From contig CAVBBP010000009.1 in the NCBI GenBank assembly GCA_963593685.1, positions 1 to 58,180 on the forward strand: DNA of 58,180 nucleotides, written 5' to 3'. The stretch is from W0P28-013 sp963593685. Lineage in GTDB: Bacteria > Bacteroidota > Bacteroidia > Bacteroidales > Paludibacteraceae. The notes under the pieces are model-generated. The model was not told where the DNA came from and did not search any database. It saw nothing but the letters and a program-made list of their open reading frames with translations. A program made the translations under genes and the position numbers. This document shows, one piece after another, positions 8,601 through 23,600 of the stretch. Within the stretch, counting starts at the first letter, position 1. Every line of letters begins with the position of its first letter.

Positions 8601-11600
8601 TCGGTTACACCAGCCACTGGAAATTATGTAGTCGACACCATATTATATATAACCGCTGAGCCAAAAACAGGTTACGATTTTGCTGGTTGGCAGTATCAGC
8701 CAAGCGAAACAGGCACGACTATTCAGTACAAAGTGCTTCCGCTCGACCACGACACCACCTTCCAAGCCAACTTCACACCGAAAGAGTTTACCGTTTCGAC
8801 GGCTGTTGGCGAAGGGCTTGGCACTGTTTCGGCGGGCGGCAAGGTGAAATTTGGCAGTTCCATTACCGTTACTGCCACGCCCGCAACTGGTAAGTCGTTC
8901 AAAGAGTGGCGGCTGGGCAACAAAGTGGTTTCGAGCGACGCATCGTTCGAATACACACTCGACACCGCGAATAACATAACGCTCAAAGCCTACTTTGCCG
9001 ACCAAGTTTACCGCATCGAGGCCTATGCTGCTGATGGCAACGGTACAGTGAGTGGTACAGGCAACTACGAGTACAATACACAGATATCGCTCGTAGCCAC
9101 TGCCAACTGGGGCTACGAGTTCGACGCTTGGAGCGACGACGACCCATCGGGCTATTACCGCCCGTACACGGTTACTGGCGCAGCCAACATCTCTGCCACA
9201 TTCAAAAAGAAGAATTTCAAAGTAACTGTGCGCTCCGAAAGCAAGGATAAAGGTGAGCCAACTCTTGAACTTGACAAGGTAGAATACGAATATCGTTCGA
9301 CCATCGACTTAGGCGTTACGCCTACGGCGGGTTACGAGTGGAGTCATTGGGCCGACAAGAGCGGCAACAAACTGAATGTAACGGAGAACTTTACGCTCGA
9401 AGTACAGAGCGATACCATAGTAGTTGCCAACTTCAAACCCAAAACATTCCATGTAATCACCACAAGCAACGATGAGAACATGGGTACAGTAACGCCAGCC
9501 ACTGGCGATTACGAATTTGGCAAACTGCTCACTGCGAAACCCGAAGCCAAGACAGGTTACAAATTCCTCTACTGGAACGACGACCCGACGCTGACCGACC
9601 CAACATTCCCCTACACAGTGGCGGCGGTGGACAACTACACCATAAAAGCCACATTTGGCAAAGCAAGTTACGGTGTGAAGCCGCAAAACGACGGTCACGG
9701 CACAACCACGCCATCGGTTTATACCCAGTACGAGTACCAATCGACGGTGAAAATCTACGCCACGCCAGCAGAAGGCTACGAGTTCGACCATTGGAACACG
9801 GAAGAGACTACCGACACCGTATATTATTTGGTAGAGCCGCGCGACAGCATCTACAAAGCCTACTTCCGCCCATCGACTTACACCATAACCACCAAAGTTG
9901 ATGGTGGCGATGGCTGTGGCACAGTAACACAGTTCGACGATAAGCAGACCTTTGGCACAACGGTCAAGATAGAGGCGACCAGCGGAACGGGCTACACCTT
10001 CAGCCACTGGAACGACAACACTGCGCTGACAAATCCGATACTCAACTACACGGTTGCCGCCAAAGATACGACCATTGTGGCGCACTTCAAGCCGAACAGT
10101 TACAAAGTAACGACCGTGGCTCAAGATGGGCGTGGTACAGTAACGCCTGCCACTGGGGCGCAGACATTCGGCACGAAAATCGAGATAGTGGCGCACTCCA
10201 CCGTGCCGGGCTACACTTTCGACCATTGGCTCGACCGCGCTGTGGGCGACAGCATTCGCTCCTACACCGTCGAAGCCAAGAGCGACACCACATTCACCGC
10301 TGTGTTTGCACCGAAGAATTACAAAGTTTCTGTGGCGGTAATCGACACTTGCAGCGGTCGCGGCTCGGTTGATGGCGGTGCTACTCAAGCATTTGGCTCT
10401 ACGGTAACGGTTACAGCCACGGCGAAAGATGGCTACCACTTTGCGAAATGGCACGATGGCGACACCGACAATCCGCGCGAGTATAGGATTGAAGATGCAC
10501 GCGACACCACGCTGCGCGCCATATTCATGCCCAACGAATATACGGTTTATGTAGCGACAGAATCGAGCGCAAAAGGCACGGTGAGTGGCGGCGGCAAAGC
10601 ACTTTACGGTTGCGACAAACCCGAAGTGAAAGTGAAAGCCACAGCCGAGGCTGGTTACGAATTAAACTATTGGAGCGATGGCAGCCGCGATGTGGAGCAT
10701 ACCGTTACACCATACAAATGGCTGCAAGATACTACCTTGACGGCCTACTTCAAGCCAGCCAAATATCTGATTTATGCATTGGTGAAAGGCACTGGTGGCA
10801 ATGTTACGATGCCTGTGCAACAGTGCGAATATCTGAGCAGTGTGCAGTTTACCGCCGAACCAAATCGCGGCTACCAAGTGAAATCGTGGGCTGGCAATGC
10901 AACTAACTCCAAAAATTATCCATATTTCTGCACCGCACCAAAAAAGGATACCATTTATGTAGAGTTTGAGCCTGTCGAGGTTTCGGTTATTGCCGACTGC
11001 AACAGCACGCAAGGTAGCACCAAAGTTACGCCGAAAGGCAGCACCACCGAGCAGAGCACCTTCCGCTTTGGCGATGAGGTTACCGTTACCGCCATCGATG
11101 GACCGGGTTACAAATTTAACCATTGGGAGAACGCATTTGGCACAAAACTTTCGGGCGGCGCAGAAAAATCGTTCAAGATTACGAGCGAGAACGACACCAC
11201 TTTGGTGGCAATTTTCGAGATACAAACATATCAAGTAAATATCGCTGTAAACAATGGCACCTATGGCTCTATTGAACCGAAATCGGGCAAATATGAATAT
11301 GGCGACGATATCTACATTGTAGCAACCGTAAAAGACGGCTATGAAATTGTAGGCTGGGAAAAACAGCCGACTCTTGGCACGACGAACCAAGTTAAATACA
11401 CGGTTGAGGCAGTTAGCGATACGCTGTTCCAAGTGAACTTGAATCCGCGCATGTACGAGGTTACAACCACAACCGATGGTCTCGGCTCAATAACTGCGGG
11501 CGGTAGTTTCGAGTATAACACTTCGTTCAATCCAGAAGTTACACCAAACCCTGGTTACAAATTCAAACATTGGGAAATCACCGTTGCTGGAAACACTGTG

Positions 11601-14600
11601 GTTAAAACTGACGATCCGCTCTACTACACCATTCCTGCCAACAATTCTACCATCAAAGCCATATTCGAGCAGCGCGACTACACGGTTACTGTAGCACCCA
11701 ACAGCACCGACATGGGCGGCGTAACAGGCAGCGGCAAATATACCTACGGCAATACCGCTCTGGTAACCGCCACGGCGAACCCAGGTTACAAATTCTCGGG
11801 CTGGAGCGATGGCGATGGGTCGGGGACGACGCGCAGTTGGATGGTGAAAAACGACACGACCTTCCTAGCTGTATTTGCAGAAAACGAGTACGAACTCACC
11901 ATTCAGACGAGCGACAAGAACAAAGGCACTGTCGATCCAGAACTTCTTAACGATCCGCGCAAATACAAGGCATCGATTTCGTTCGAAGCGAGACCAGCCA
12001 CTGGCTACAAACTGGAGCGTTGGAGCGACGGCAGCACCGAGGTCAATCGCTCGCACACGATGGGCGCTCAGAGTGCTTCGTACACCGCCTACTTTGTTGC
12101 GAAACGCTACCCTGTAACCATAACGACGAACTACGACTACATGGGTGGCACCACGCCAGCATCGGGCGAATACCCATACGACACCACGCTCACTATCAAA
12201 GCCACTGCCAATCCGGGCTACAAGTTCGTAGGCTGGGAAGATGGCGAAACCAACAGCCAACGCGACTATAAGGTGACAGATGCCGCCAAAACATTCCGCG
12301 CGCTGTTTGCAAAAGATAGTTACGCACTCTACACCGTGGCCAAAGATGGTCTTGGCACAGTAACGCCTGCCACTGGTTTGAAACACGAATATCAAACACG
12401 GGTGGAGATTACAGCCACGCCAAACGCTGGCTACCACTTTGTGCGTTGGCAAAATAACGAAACGACCAATCCTGTTTACTACGATGTGGTGGCGAAAGAT
12501 TCGACCTACACCGCCTATTTCGAGCCGAATCTCTACAAGATAACCACCCAAGTTGCTTGCAGCAGCAGTAGTAGTAGCGACTGCGGCACTGTAACCGCAT
12601 TCGACGAGAATCAGCCTTACGGTTCAACGGTAAAAATTACCGCCACGGCAAAAGAGGGCTATGTGTTCGACCACTGGAACGACGATGCGACGCAGACCAA
12701 GAACCCCATCGAATACACGGTGCAGATAAAGGACGACACCACCTTTGTGGCGCACTTCCGTCCGCTGCAATACTACATCACCATCGAGGCACGCACAGGC
12801 GGCACGGTAACGCCAGCATCGGGCTACTACGACTATGGCACAGTACTCGACATCGAGGCTTCGCCCAGCGATGGCTATAGTTGGAGCAAGTGGACCGATG
12901 GCGAAGAGCAGATTAAACGCCGTTACACCGTAGAGTCGCACGCGACGACCTTCACCGCCACCTTTACACCGAAACCATACACGGTAGAGGGCGCAGTGGT
13001 GGCTGGCCAAACCGACCGCGGCAGCGTTGATCCAACATTCCAGCAAGCCGACTTTGGCAAACAGGTTACTGTAAATGCGATTCCAGAAACAGGCTATGAG
13101 TTCGATGGTTGGCACGATGGTTGGGGCAGAAATCCGTATGTTTACAAGATAGAAACAGCGAAAGACACCGTGCTGCGCGCCAAGTTCAAACCGTTGCGCT
13201 ACAAGGTAACGACAGGCGTCGCCTCGGGCGCAGGTTCGGCAGAAGCAACGCCCACCACAGCCGATGGCAAATACGATTTCAACACTACGGTTACACTCGA
13301 AGCCACGCCCACCGCAGGCTACAAATTTGTTGGCTGGAGCAACGGCGAAAGTGCCAATCCATACACATACCTTGTAGAGGCGCGCGACACCACTATAAAA
13401 GCGAACTTCGAGCCGATAGGCTACACCATAACGGCAGCGGTGAACGAAGGCCTGATGGGCGAGGTAACGCCACGCGACACTGTAGTCAAATACAAACAGT
13501 CGGCCAACTTGCTGGCAAAAGCCAACGACGGCTACCACTTTGTAGAGTGGGACGACACGAAGAGTAACAACCCGAAGCGCACCTACTGGGTGGACATGCC
13601 GAGCGACACTACACTGAAAGCCATCTTTGCGGCAAATCAGTACACACTCACGGCTAAACCCGAATGGTCCTCGCAAGGCACGGTTACTGGTGGCGGCACG
13701 GTAACATTCAACCAAGATGTAACCGTAAAGGTAACTGCCAACGAGGGTTACACATTCTCGCACTGGAGCGACAACACCAGCCAAACGCCATATACCTACA
13801 AATATACCACCGTCGGCAATTCGGAGATAATCGCCTACTTTACCACCAATCAGTACGATATCACAACCAAAGTGTTGGGTGGCAAAGGCTCAATTTCGCC
13901 CGATCAGGCGCAAGGCACTTACGGCGAAAGCACCAAATTCACAGCCGTACCTGCGCGTGGCTATCAGGTGAAAGAGTGGAGCAATGGTTCCAGTGAGATA
14001 GAAAACAACTTCCGACTCAATATGCCGCGCGACACCGTTGTTACTATCGAGTTCGAGCCGATTACCATCAATGTCAATGTGTCGGAGAACTACGACTACA
14101 TGGGCAGCGCATCGGTTAAGGACGGCAACGAGCATAAGTTCGATTCGGCGGTAACTATCATTGCCACGCCAACGACAGGCTACAAGTTGCTGCGCTGGGT
14201 GGATAATAACGGTACGCAGGTTGGCACGACTGCCGAAAAGACCTTCATCGTCAATAGCGTACACGACACAACATTCCAAGCCATTTTCGCGCCGATTTCG
14301 TGCAGCGTTATCACTGGTTCGGAAGGCAATGGCACAGTAACGCCGCCGTCGAAGTCGTATCCCTACGACACCACACTTTTTGTACAAGCCACGCCAAACG
14401 AAGGCTACCAGTTCGACCGCTGGCGCGACCAGCCGTCGGTTACAGTTGATTACATCAACTACACCGTCAAAAATCTGGGCAAAGACACCACCTTCTACGC
14501 CTACTTCAAGCCGAAGCAGTACTACATGGCGGCTGTGGCCAATGGCGGTCTTGGCACGATAACGATGACCGACGCCAACGGCATTGTAGGCGACGGCATG

Positions 14601-17600
14601 AAAGACTACAAATCGACCGTATCTCTTTCGGTAGTGCCAAGTGCTGGCTACAAAGTAACGGAATGGCGCAACGCAGCAGGCGCAGTGGTGGCTGGTGCTG
14701 TTACCTCGTTCACCTACCAAGTGCCGCTCGATGGAACTACACTGACCGCCTATTTTAGCAAGGAGACTTACCACATTACCGTTACAACAGACAACCCGTC
14801 GGCTGCCGAAAGTTTTACAGGCGAGGGCGACTACGAATATGGTGCGACACCGACCGTTTCGGTTACCGCCAAGCATGGCTGGATATTTAAGGAGTGGGAT
14901 TACGATGCCACGAAAGGTCAAACACACCAATACACGGTGAAAGGCTCTGCCATTATCAAAGCCATATTCGAGAAAGATAAATTCCGTGTAACAGGAACGA
15001 GCAACAACTACGCCATGGGCGATGTTTCGCCACGCGACTTGAGTTACGACTATCAATCGACAGCGACACTGACGGCTATTCCTGTGCTTGGCTATCGGTT
15101 TGTAGAGTGGCAAGATGCTAATGGGAATAGTCTTGGTGCCAGAAACCCATATGAATACTATGTCGAGGATGCCGCTTCGTTCAAAGCCATATTCGCAGAA
15201 GAGAATTATCTTGTCAATACAGGTGTGAACGATGCCGCACTCGGCAAGGTAACGCCAACTTCTGGTTCGCACCCATTCAATTCGGTTATAAGTGTCGAGG
15301 CGAAAGCGAAATCGAAAGGCTACGAGTTTAAGTATTGGATGAACCAAGACAGCGTGAAGAATGGCACCGACAATCCGCGCAGTTACACTGTGCGCGCGCT
15401 GCAAGATACCACATTCATCGCCTACTTTGGCCCAGCCAACTTCAAAGTGGAGGTTGTCTCGGACGACTACAGCATGGGCAGCGTAGCCATTTCGCCTGCG
15501 TCGCGCGACAAACGCTATCCCTATTTGAGTTCAGTTACCGTTACGGCCAATCCAAGCAAAGGCTACAAGTTTGTCCGTTGGAGCGACGGTAGTACCGATG
15601 CTACACACGACTACTATGTCGATTCGGTCGATGTGGTTCTCACCGCCTATTTCGAGAAAGATAAGTTCCAAGTGCGCACTGCTGTGAACGACATCTACAT
15701 GGGCGTTGTCGATCCGTCGGGTACTAAATTCTATCCGTATCTCGATACGCTGCTGCTTACTCCAACACCGCTCGACTCTGGCTACAAGTTTGCGCGCTGG
15801 AGCGATAACGATAGGCAAAATCCGCGTAAGTACATAGTGGAAGCAAAGGCAGACACGCTCTTTACCGCTATTTTCGAGAAGCGTAAGTTTACGGTGGAAG
15901 GTCTATCGGCCGACGGTTCTATGGGTTCGGTTACCTTAATGCCCGAAGGCGATGGCAGCGGCGAATACGAATACCAGAGTAGAGTAGTGCTGCGCGCTGT
16001 GCCAGAGCCAGGCTACGAGTTCGACGATCGTTGGCTGGGCAGCAACACCAAAAAGGATTCCGTAGAATACACAGTGCTGGCAAAAGACACCGCGTTCACG
16101 GCCTTCTTCCGCCCGAAAGACTACAAGGTAACCATCGCAACCAACGGCGATAAGATGGGCTATGTAGAGCCAGGCAGCAACTTGTACAAATTTGGCACGG
16201 ATCAAACTTTTGTAGCAAAAAGCAAGTCGGGCTATCAGTTCTCGCATTGGGAGAATAAGCATGGCGTGCGTGTAGGCTCCAACGCCACACTCACATGGAA
16301 TGTGAAAGCGCAAGATACCACGCTCATTGCCGTATTCAAACCCGATAAGTACACAGTCAAAACCGTCAGCGCACAGCCCAACTGGGGTTCTACATCGCCA
16401 GCAAGCCAGCAGTACGACTATTTGGATTTGGCGACAATCAAAGCCGTACCAAAACATGGTTACTACTTTGTAGGTTGGGACGATGGCGGCAATGGTAGCA
16501 CCGATACCGTGCGCGAAGTGAGTGTAGAGGCGAACATTACCTACACTGCCAAATTTGCGCGCGAGAGTTACACCGTTACCACAGGCACAAACAACGGTCT
16601 GTGGGGCAGCATGACACCATCGACAGATTCGTATCTCTACGACAGTATCATTACGCTGGTGGCCAAGCCTGTGCATAGCGGCTATGTGTTCGACCATTGG
16701 AGCGATGGCGATGGCAGTCGCGAAAACCGCACTTTCAAAGTAACAGACGACACCACCATCACAGCCATATTTGCCAAAAATAAATTCTGGGTGAATGTAA
16801 GTTCCGACAACGCAGCCCAAGGCACGATAGAACTGCCAAATCCAGCCAGCGCACAGTACGAATACTACACTCCAGTGCCTTTCAAGGCAGTGCCAGAGTC
16901 CGGTTACGAGTTCGACTATTGGAGCGACGATCCTAATCAAAAGAGTGCCGAGCGCACCTACATTGTCGATATTGCCAATGTGAACATTGTGGCGCACTTC
17001 AAGAAGGCTCAATTCAGAGTGTATGGCAAATCAGAAAACAGTTCGCTCGGAAAAGTCGTTCCGCAAGTGGGCTACTACGCATTCGATAGCACTATCCATC
17101 TGGTGGCTCAACCTGCCACAGGCTACAAAATTGACCATTGGGAGAACAAAAATGGCGTTCGTGTGGCTGCCGCAATCGATAGTTTGGAATATACCGTTGA
17201 AGCAGTGAAGGATACCACATTCGTTGCCTTCTTTGTGAAAGACAAATACATGGTGCGTGTACGCACAAACAATGGCAATTATGGTAAGGTAACGCCGAAA
17301 ACTGATCAGCAATACGAGTACCAAAGCGAGGTAACGATGAAGGCGACGCCAAACAAAGGTTATCAGTTTGTGCAATGGAAAGATGGACACAAGGGCGACA
17401 GCATACGCACCTACATAGTAGAGGCCAAGGACGATACCACATTCACCGCCATATTCGAGCCGATTATCTACACGCTTACCGCTTCGGCTTACGAGGGCAA
17501 AGGCACGCTCTCGCCCTCGAGCGGTTCGGTGGCATACGATTCTGCCGTTTGGGTAACGGCTACGCCTAACGATGGTTATACATTCGACCATTGGCACGAC

Positions 17601-20600
17601 GATTTCACAGGCGTAAATCCGCGCAAATTCACAATCGCAGGCGATACGGCACTGGTGGCCTACTTCAAGCCGAAGACATATTTGGTAACCATAGAGTCGG
17701 AAGATACCGAAAAAGGCACGGTAGATAAAGGCACGAGCCACTACGACTACAACACATATATCACCGTAACTGTAACGCCAAAGACGGGCTACACCTTCAA
17801 TGGCTGGAGCGATGGCAACCGCGACAATCCGCGCCAGATTTATGTGCCTGCCAACGACGATTCGCATTACCGCGCCACTTTTGTTGCCAACAAGCACACC
17901 ATCACGGCACTGCCAGCCGACAACACGATGGGCACTGTGTCGCCACAAAGCACAACGGCCGATTTTGGCTCGACAACGAAATTGGTTGCCACGGCAAACG
18001 CTGGCTATCTGTTTGACCACTGGTCGAACAACAGTTTCTCCGACACGCTGCGGTTCAAACTCGACAAAGACCGCGACACCATACTCTACGCCCATTTCAA
18101 AAAGAACTCCTACGAAGTAGAGGTTGTGCCAAACGAGGGCAAGCGCGGCAAGACAACAGGCAGCGGCTCGTACGAATATCTGTCGAAACAGTGGATTTCG
18201 GCCACCGCCGAGGCGGGCTACCACTTCGAAAAGTGGCACGACGGCAACAACGACAATCCGCGCGAAATTACGCTGAACAAGCCAGAGACTGTAACCTACA
18301 CCGCCATCTTCTTGCCCAATCAGTACAAGGTGAAGGCAGAGTCGGCCGACCCGCTCAAAGGCAGTGTGTCGGGGTCGGGCAGTTTCAACTACGATTCGAC
18401 CATCTATGTGGTGGCGAAACCGAAAACTGGTTACGAACTTGCCTACTGGGCCGATAAGTCGGGCAAGGCGCTGTCGTCCGAAGTGAATTTTGAATACAGA
18501 GTCGAGATAAAAGAGCCCGATACCACCTTTGTGGCGCACTTCCGCCCGCTGAAATACCAAGTGAACATTCTTCCGAACAACGACACTTGGGGCACGCTGA
18601 CACCAAATTCCGACAAGTACGACTTTGGTACGCTTCTCACCTTGGATACGGTGAAAACAGCCTACGGCTACCACTGGGCAGGCTGGGAAGATGGCACTTT
18701 TGGGCCTTCGCGCACCTACGAGGTACAAGCCAAAGACGATGTTACCTTCATCGGTAACTTTGCACCCAATACGCACTATGTTACCATCGACTACGACAGC
18801 GACCAAGGCGATGTCTATTACCGTGCTGCCGATGGCACCGAAAAACGCCCAGCCAGCGGCTACTACAACTTTGGCGAAACGCACAACTTTGTGGCTGTGC
18901 CGAAGACTGGCTACGAGGTAGAAAAGTGGAGCAACAAGACCAACAGCAACGCCGAAATGTCGTTCCTGATGTCGCTCGACAAAGACACCGCATTTGCCGT
19001 AACCTTTGTGGCAAAACGCTATCCTGTGCATATCGAAGTGAACGACCCGACAATGGGCGAGGCAACACCAGCCGTGGGCGACTACGAATGGCCGTTCGAT
19101 TCGGTAGCGAAAATCAAAGCCACCGCCAAACCGGGTTACGAACACTATGGCTGGGAGGGGCTTACCACCACCGCCAACCCGTTGTCCTACAAGGTTAAGA
19201 ACACCGACACCACCTTCACGGCACTATTCCGCAAGCAGACCTACCTGATAACAGTGCAGGTGGACGATGCGAAGCACGGCTCGGCATACACTTCGGGCAA
19301 CTACGCCTACAACTCGACACCATCGTTCAATGTAACTGAAAATGATGGCTACCAATTCGACCACTGGCAGGACGAACTGGGCAACACCATAAACGATTTG
19401 CCATTGCAAATTATCGTATCCGAACCGAAAACCTACACCGCCATATTCAAAGCCAAAAAGGTAACGGTGCGCGGCGAAGCATTGGCAGGATTAGGAACAT
19501 TCACTGGCACAGGGCAAAAGGATTTCGGCACAACATTCACCATCGAGGCGGTGCCTGACTATGGCTATGAGTTCGAGATGTGGGACAACAACTCGCGTGT
19601 GGCGCAGCGTTCGGTTACGCTCTCGGCACCCTATGTGGCCGACACCACCTTCCGTGCCAAGTTCAAGCGCGCCAACTTTACCATCACCGCCAAAGCCAAT
19701 CCCGAAGGCACAGGCACTTTTGTTGGCACAGGCACCTACGCCTACGAAACCGACACGGCAGTTACAGCCACAGCGGTACACGGCTGGGAGTTCGACGGTT
19801 GGGAAGATGGCACTAGCGATGCGCGCCACACAATCAAGGTAACCGAAAACAGAGAGTTGGTGGCCAAGTTCAATCGCGCCCAATTCACGCTCTCGGGAAA
19901 AGTTTACAACGAAGAGACAGACAATCTCGACCCGGGCATCGGCAGCATCACGGGCTTGGGCAGTTACGACTACGAAAAGTCGATAGATATAGAGGCCGTT
20001 CCTATCAAAGGCTACGAGTTTGCTGGCTGGACCGACTCCTACACTTCGACCCCGACGCGCACCATAAAACTGACCGACAACATGGAGGTTGGCGTTAAGT
20101 TCCGCCGCCAGACAATGAAGGTGAGCGTAACCTACGACGGCACGCAAGGGCGCGTAACAGGCGCAGGCGCATACAAATATCAGGAACTTGTTACGCTGAA
20201 AGCCGACACCATTTTTGGTTACGATTTTGCCTACTGGGAACTCGAGGACGGCACAACGCAGACTGGCGACACCTACTCATTCCACATCGAATCGGCGCGC
20301 GACATTAGAGCCGTGTTCCAAAAACATAAGTTCGAGGTGAAAGTCGATTGGAAAGAGCCAACCTACGGCACGGTCGATGGCGCTGGTGAATACCCATACC
20401 TCACCACAGCCACCATCATTGCCACGGCAAAAACTGGTTATGTATTCTCGCGCTGGAGCGATGATGCGCCGTATGGCTCGACGCGTACCTACATTGTGAA
20501 AAAAGACTCGACCTTCACCGCCATATTCGACAAGGCAGATAGGTATGTCAAACTTGCGTCGAACACCGCAATGGGAACGACCCAAGGCACTGGCGTTTAC

Positions 20601-23600
20601 AAATATCTCGACCTTGTGAAGATAGAGGCAGTGCCGAACTACGGCTACGAATTCTCGCACTGGAGCAACTACGCCGATGGTGTGGATACGGTAAGCAAAG
20701 AGCAAAATTATCAATTCAACATCAAAAAAGACCTCTCGCTCTATGCTATATTCAAAATTAGGCAGTTCACAATCACTGTGCAGACTGCCGACGGCGATTT
20801 GAGCGGCTATGTGCAGGAAAAAGACAATGCCACCAACAAGGGTAGTCGGATTGAGATTAAGGTCGATTACGGCAAGACGATTACAGTTACCGCAGGTGTC
20901 AACTACGGCTATGAATTCTCGCACTGGCAGGACAATGTGGGCGGTTCGGAGCGCACAATAATCGTAGAGGGTGATTCGACACTCACTGCCACCTTCAAAA
21001 AGAAGAAGATGACCATTCAGGTACAGTCGAACGCCACAATGGCCAACGAGGTGCTCTGCAACGGCAAACGCGGCGGCGGCGAATACGACTACCTCACCGA
21101 TATTACACTCACGGCCACACCAAACACAGGCTATGTGTTTGTCGGCTGGGTGGACAAAGCCACCAACGACACGCTCTACCGCTCGTCGCCCTACAACTTC
21201 CGACTCAAGAAAAACATGACTATCGAGGCGGCGTTTGCGAAGGATAAGTTCACCATCACGCTCGTGTCGGACGACGAGAGCATGGGCAAAGTGAAAGGCG
21301 GCGGCGTTTACGAGTTTGGCTCGCGCATCCCGATAGAGGCGTTGCCAGAATATGGCTACGAGTTCGACCATTGGCACGACAACCAAGGCGGCTATCAACG
21401 CACGATAACCGTTGTAGGCGATGCCACATATCGCGCCTATTTCCACCACAAGCAGATGAGCGTAACGGTTTACTCCGATGGCAATGGCACAGTTTCGCCT
21501 ACCAAGACCACACTGCCATACCAAGATCCAGTGAGGATTACCGCCACCGCCAACTACGGCTACGATTTCGACTATTGGGAGCCTGATGGATCGACCGACG
21601 AGATACACAACTTCACGCTCGAGCGCGACACGGTATTTACGGCACACTTCAAAAAGCATGAGTGGAACATCGATACCGAGTGCATTCCTTCGGACAAAGG
21701 AACGATAGAGATAGAGGGCGGCTCGCCACAACCGCATTTGAACAAAGTGAAACTGACGCCCAAGCCCGTTTACGGCTACGAATTTTTGCAGTGGAGCGAT
21801 GGTCTGCGCGACGACCCGCGTGAGTTCGTACTTGTGCGCGACACCAACTTCAAGGCACAGTTCCAACCGCGCAAATTCCGTGTGAATGTGGTGGCGAAAG
21901 AGGATTTCATGGGTATCACCTCGGGCAGTGGCCGCTACGACTACAATACCACCGCCGACATTGGCTACACCGCCAACTACGGCTACGACTTTGTGGCGTG
22001 GCTCGATGGCAGCGGCGACACCATTACAAAAACACCGGGGACGCTTACCGTCAGCGTGCTGAGCGACGACACCACCTTCACGGCCGTATTCAAACCGCAC
22101 GAGTATCGTATGCAGGGTAAGGTCGCCACAGGGCAAGATACTTGGGGCAGCATAGCACCAATCGACACCATGGTGCAGTACAACTATGCGTTCGACTACC
22201 GCGCCACCGCCAACTACGGCTACGAGTTCGACGGCTGGACCGATGGCGACGCTTCGCCTGCCACACGCACGGTTACCACCACGCAAGATTCGATATTCAC
22301 GGCCAAATTCCGCAAAAAGCAGTTCCTCATCTCCCTCTCGACCAACGAGCAGAATTGGGGTACGCTCACGGGTGGCGGCTACAACGAATATCTCTCCGAA
22401 AATGAGATAAAGGCCGAACCGCGCTACGGCTATGTGTTCGAAAAATGGCTCGACGGCAAGGCGGGTACGGTGGTCAATTCCGACGACAGCATCAGCAATC
22501 CGCGGCAGATTATACTCGAAAGCGACACGACATTCAAAGCCATATTCCGCAAAGATACCTTCGAGATAACCACCAAAGCCGACCAAGACTACATGGGTAC
22601 AGTTAGTGGTGGCGGTCGCTACGCCTACGGTAGTTCTATCTCGCTCACGGCCACGGCCAATTACGGCTATAAGTTCGTGCGCTGGGACGACAATGTAACC
22701 ACATTCAGCCGCAGCGAAACGGTAAATGCCAACAAGACCTACACCGCCGTGTTTGCACCCAAAGCAATGTGGGTTGATGTGGCTGCCCAAGAGTCGCACA
22801 TGGGCATTGTCGAGGGCAAAGGCTCGTACGACTACGGCACGGAGCAAACTGTTAAAGCCACTGCCAACTACGGCTACGAATTTGTGGGCTGGCGCGATGG
22901 CAAAAATGCCGACATCGTTTCTCCCGACGAACTGCTAAATCCGCGCACATTCACCATTACGCGCGATACGATGTTCACAGCACTATTCAAACCGAAAGTG
23001 TGGAAACTGACTGCCGTCGTCGAATCGAACGATCCGAAACATCAAGCCAACGACATGGGTATCGTTCGCCTACTGCTCCCAACACCTATCGACACACTCA
23101 CAGGCGTGCATGAGCATAAATTCGAGGCCGAACACCGCACCGAAGTGCAGATAGAGGCAGTGCCATACACTGGCTACGACTTTGTGAAATGGAAAGAGGA
23201 TAATCTGCAAGGGGCATCGCGCAAGTTCTACCTTACGGACGACACCACCTACACCGCCATATTCAAGCCACACGCCTACACCGTCGATGCGCGCACAAAC
23301 GATGCCAGCATGGGTACAGTATCGGGCGGCGGTCAGTACAACTACCTCGAAACGGCGCACCTCACAGCCGAGCCGAAACTGCACTACCATCTGGTGCGCT
23401 GGAGCCACGGTCTGCGAAACGAACTCACAGTCGATACGCTGGTCAAGAGCAACATCACGCTGCAAGCTATCTTTGCTATCGACACATTCGAAATCAAGGT
23501 TGAAGTGGCCGACGACACCAAAGCGCGTGTAGTGCGTGGGCCGGGCGAGTACGCTTATGGTTCGGTGGTTACCATCGAGGCCGAGTCGCTCGACAAAGAT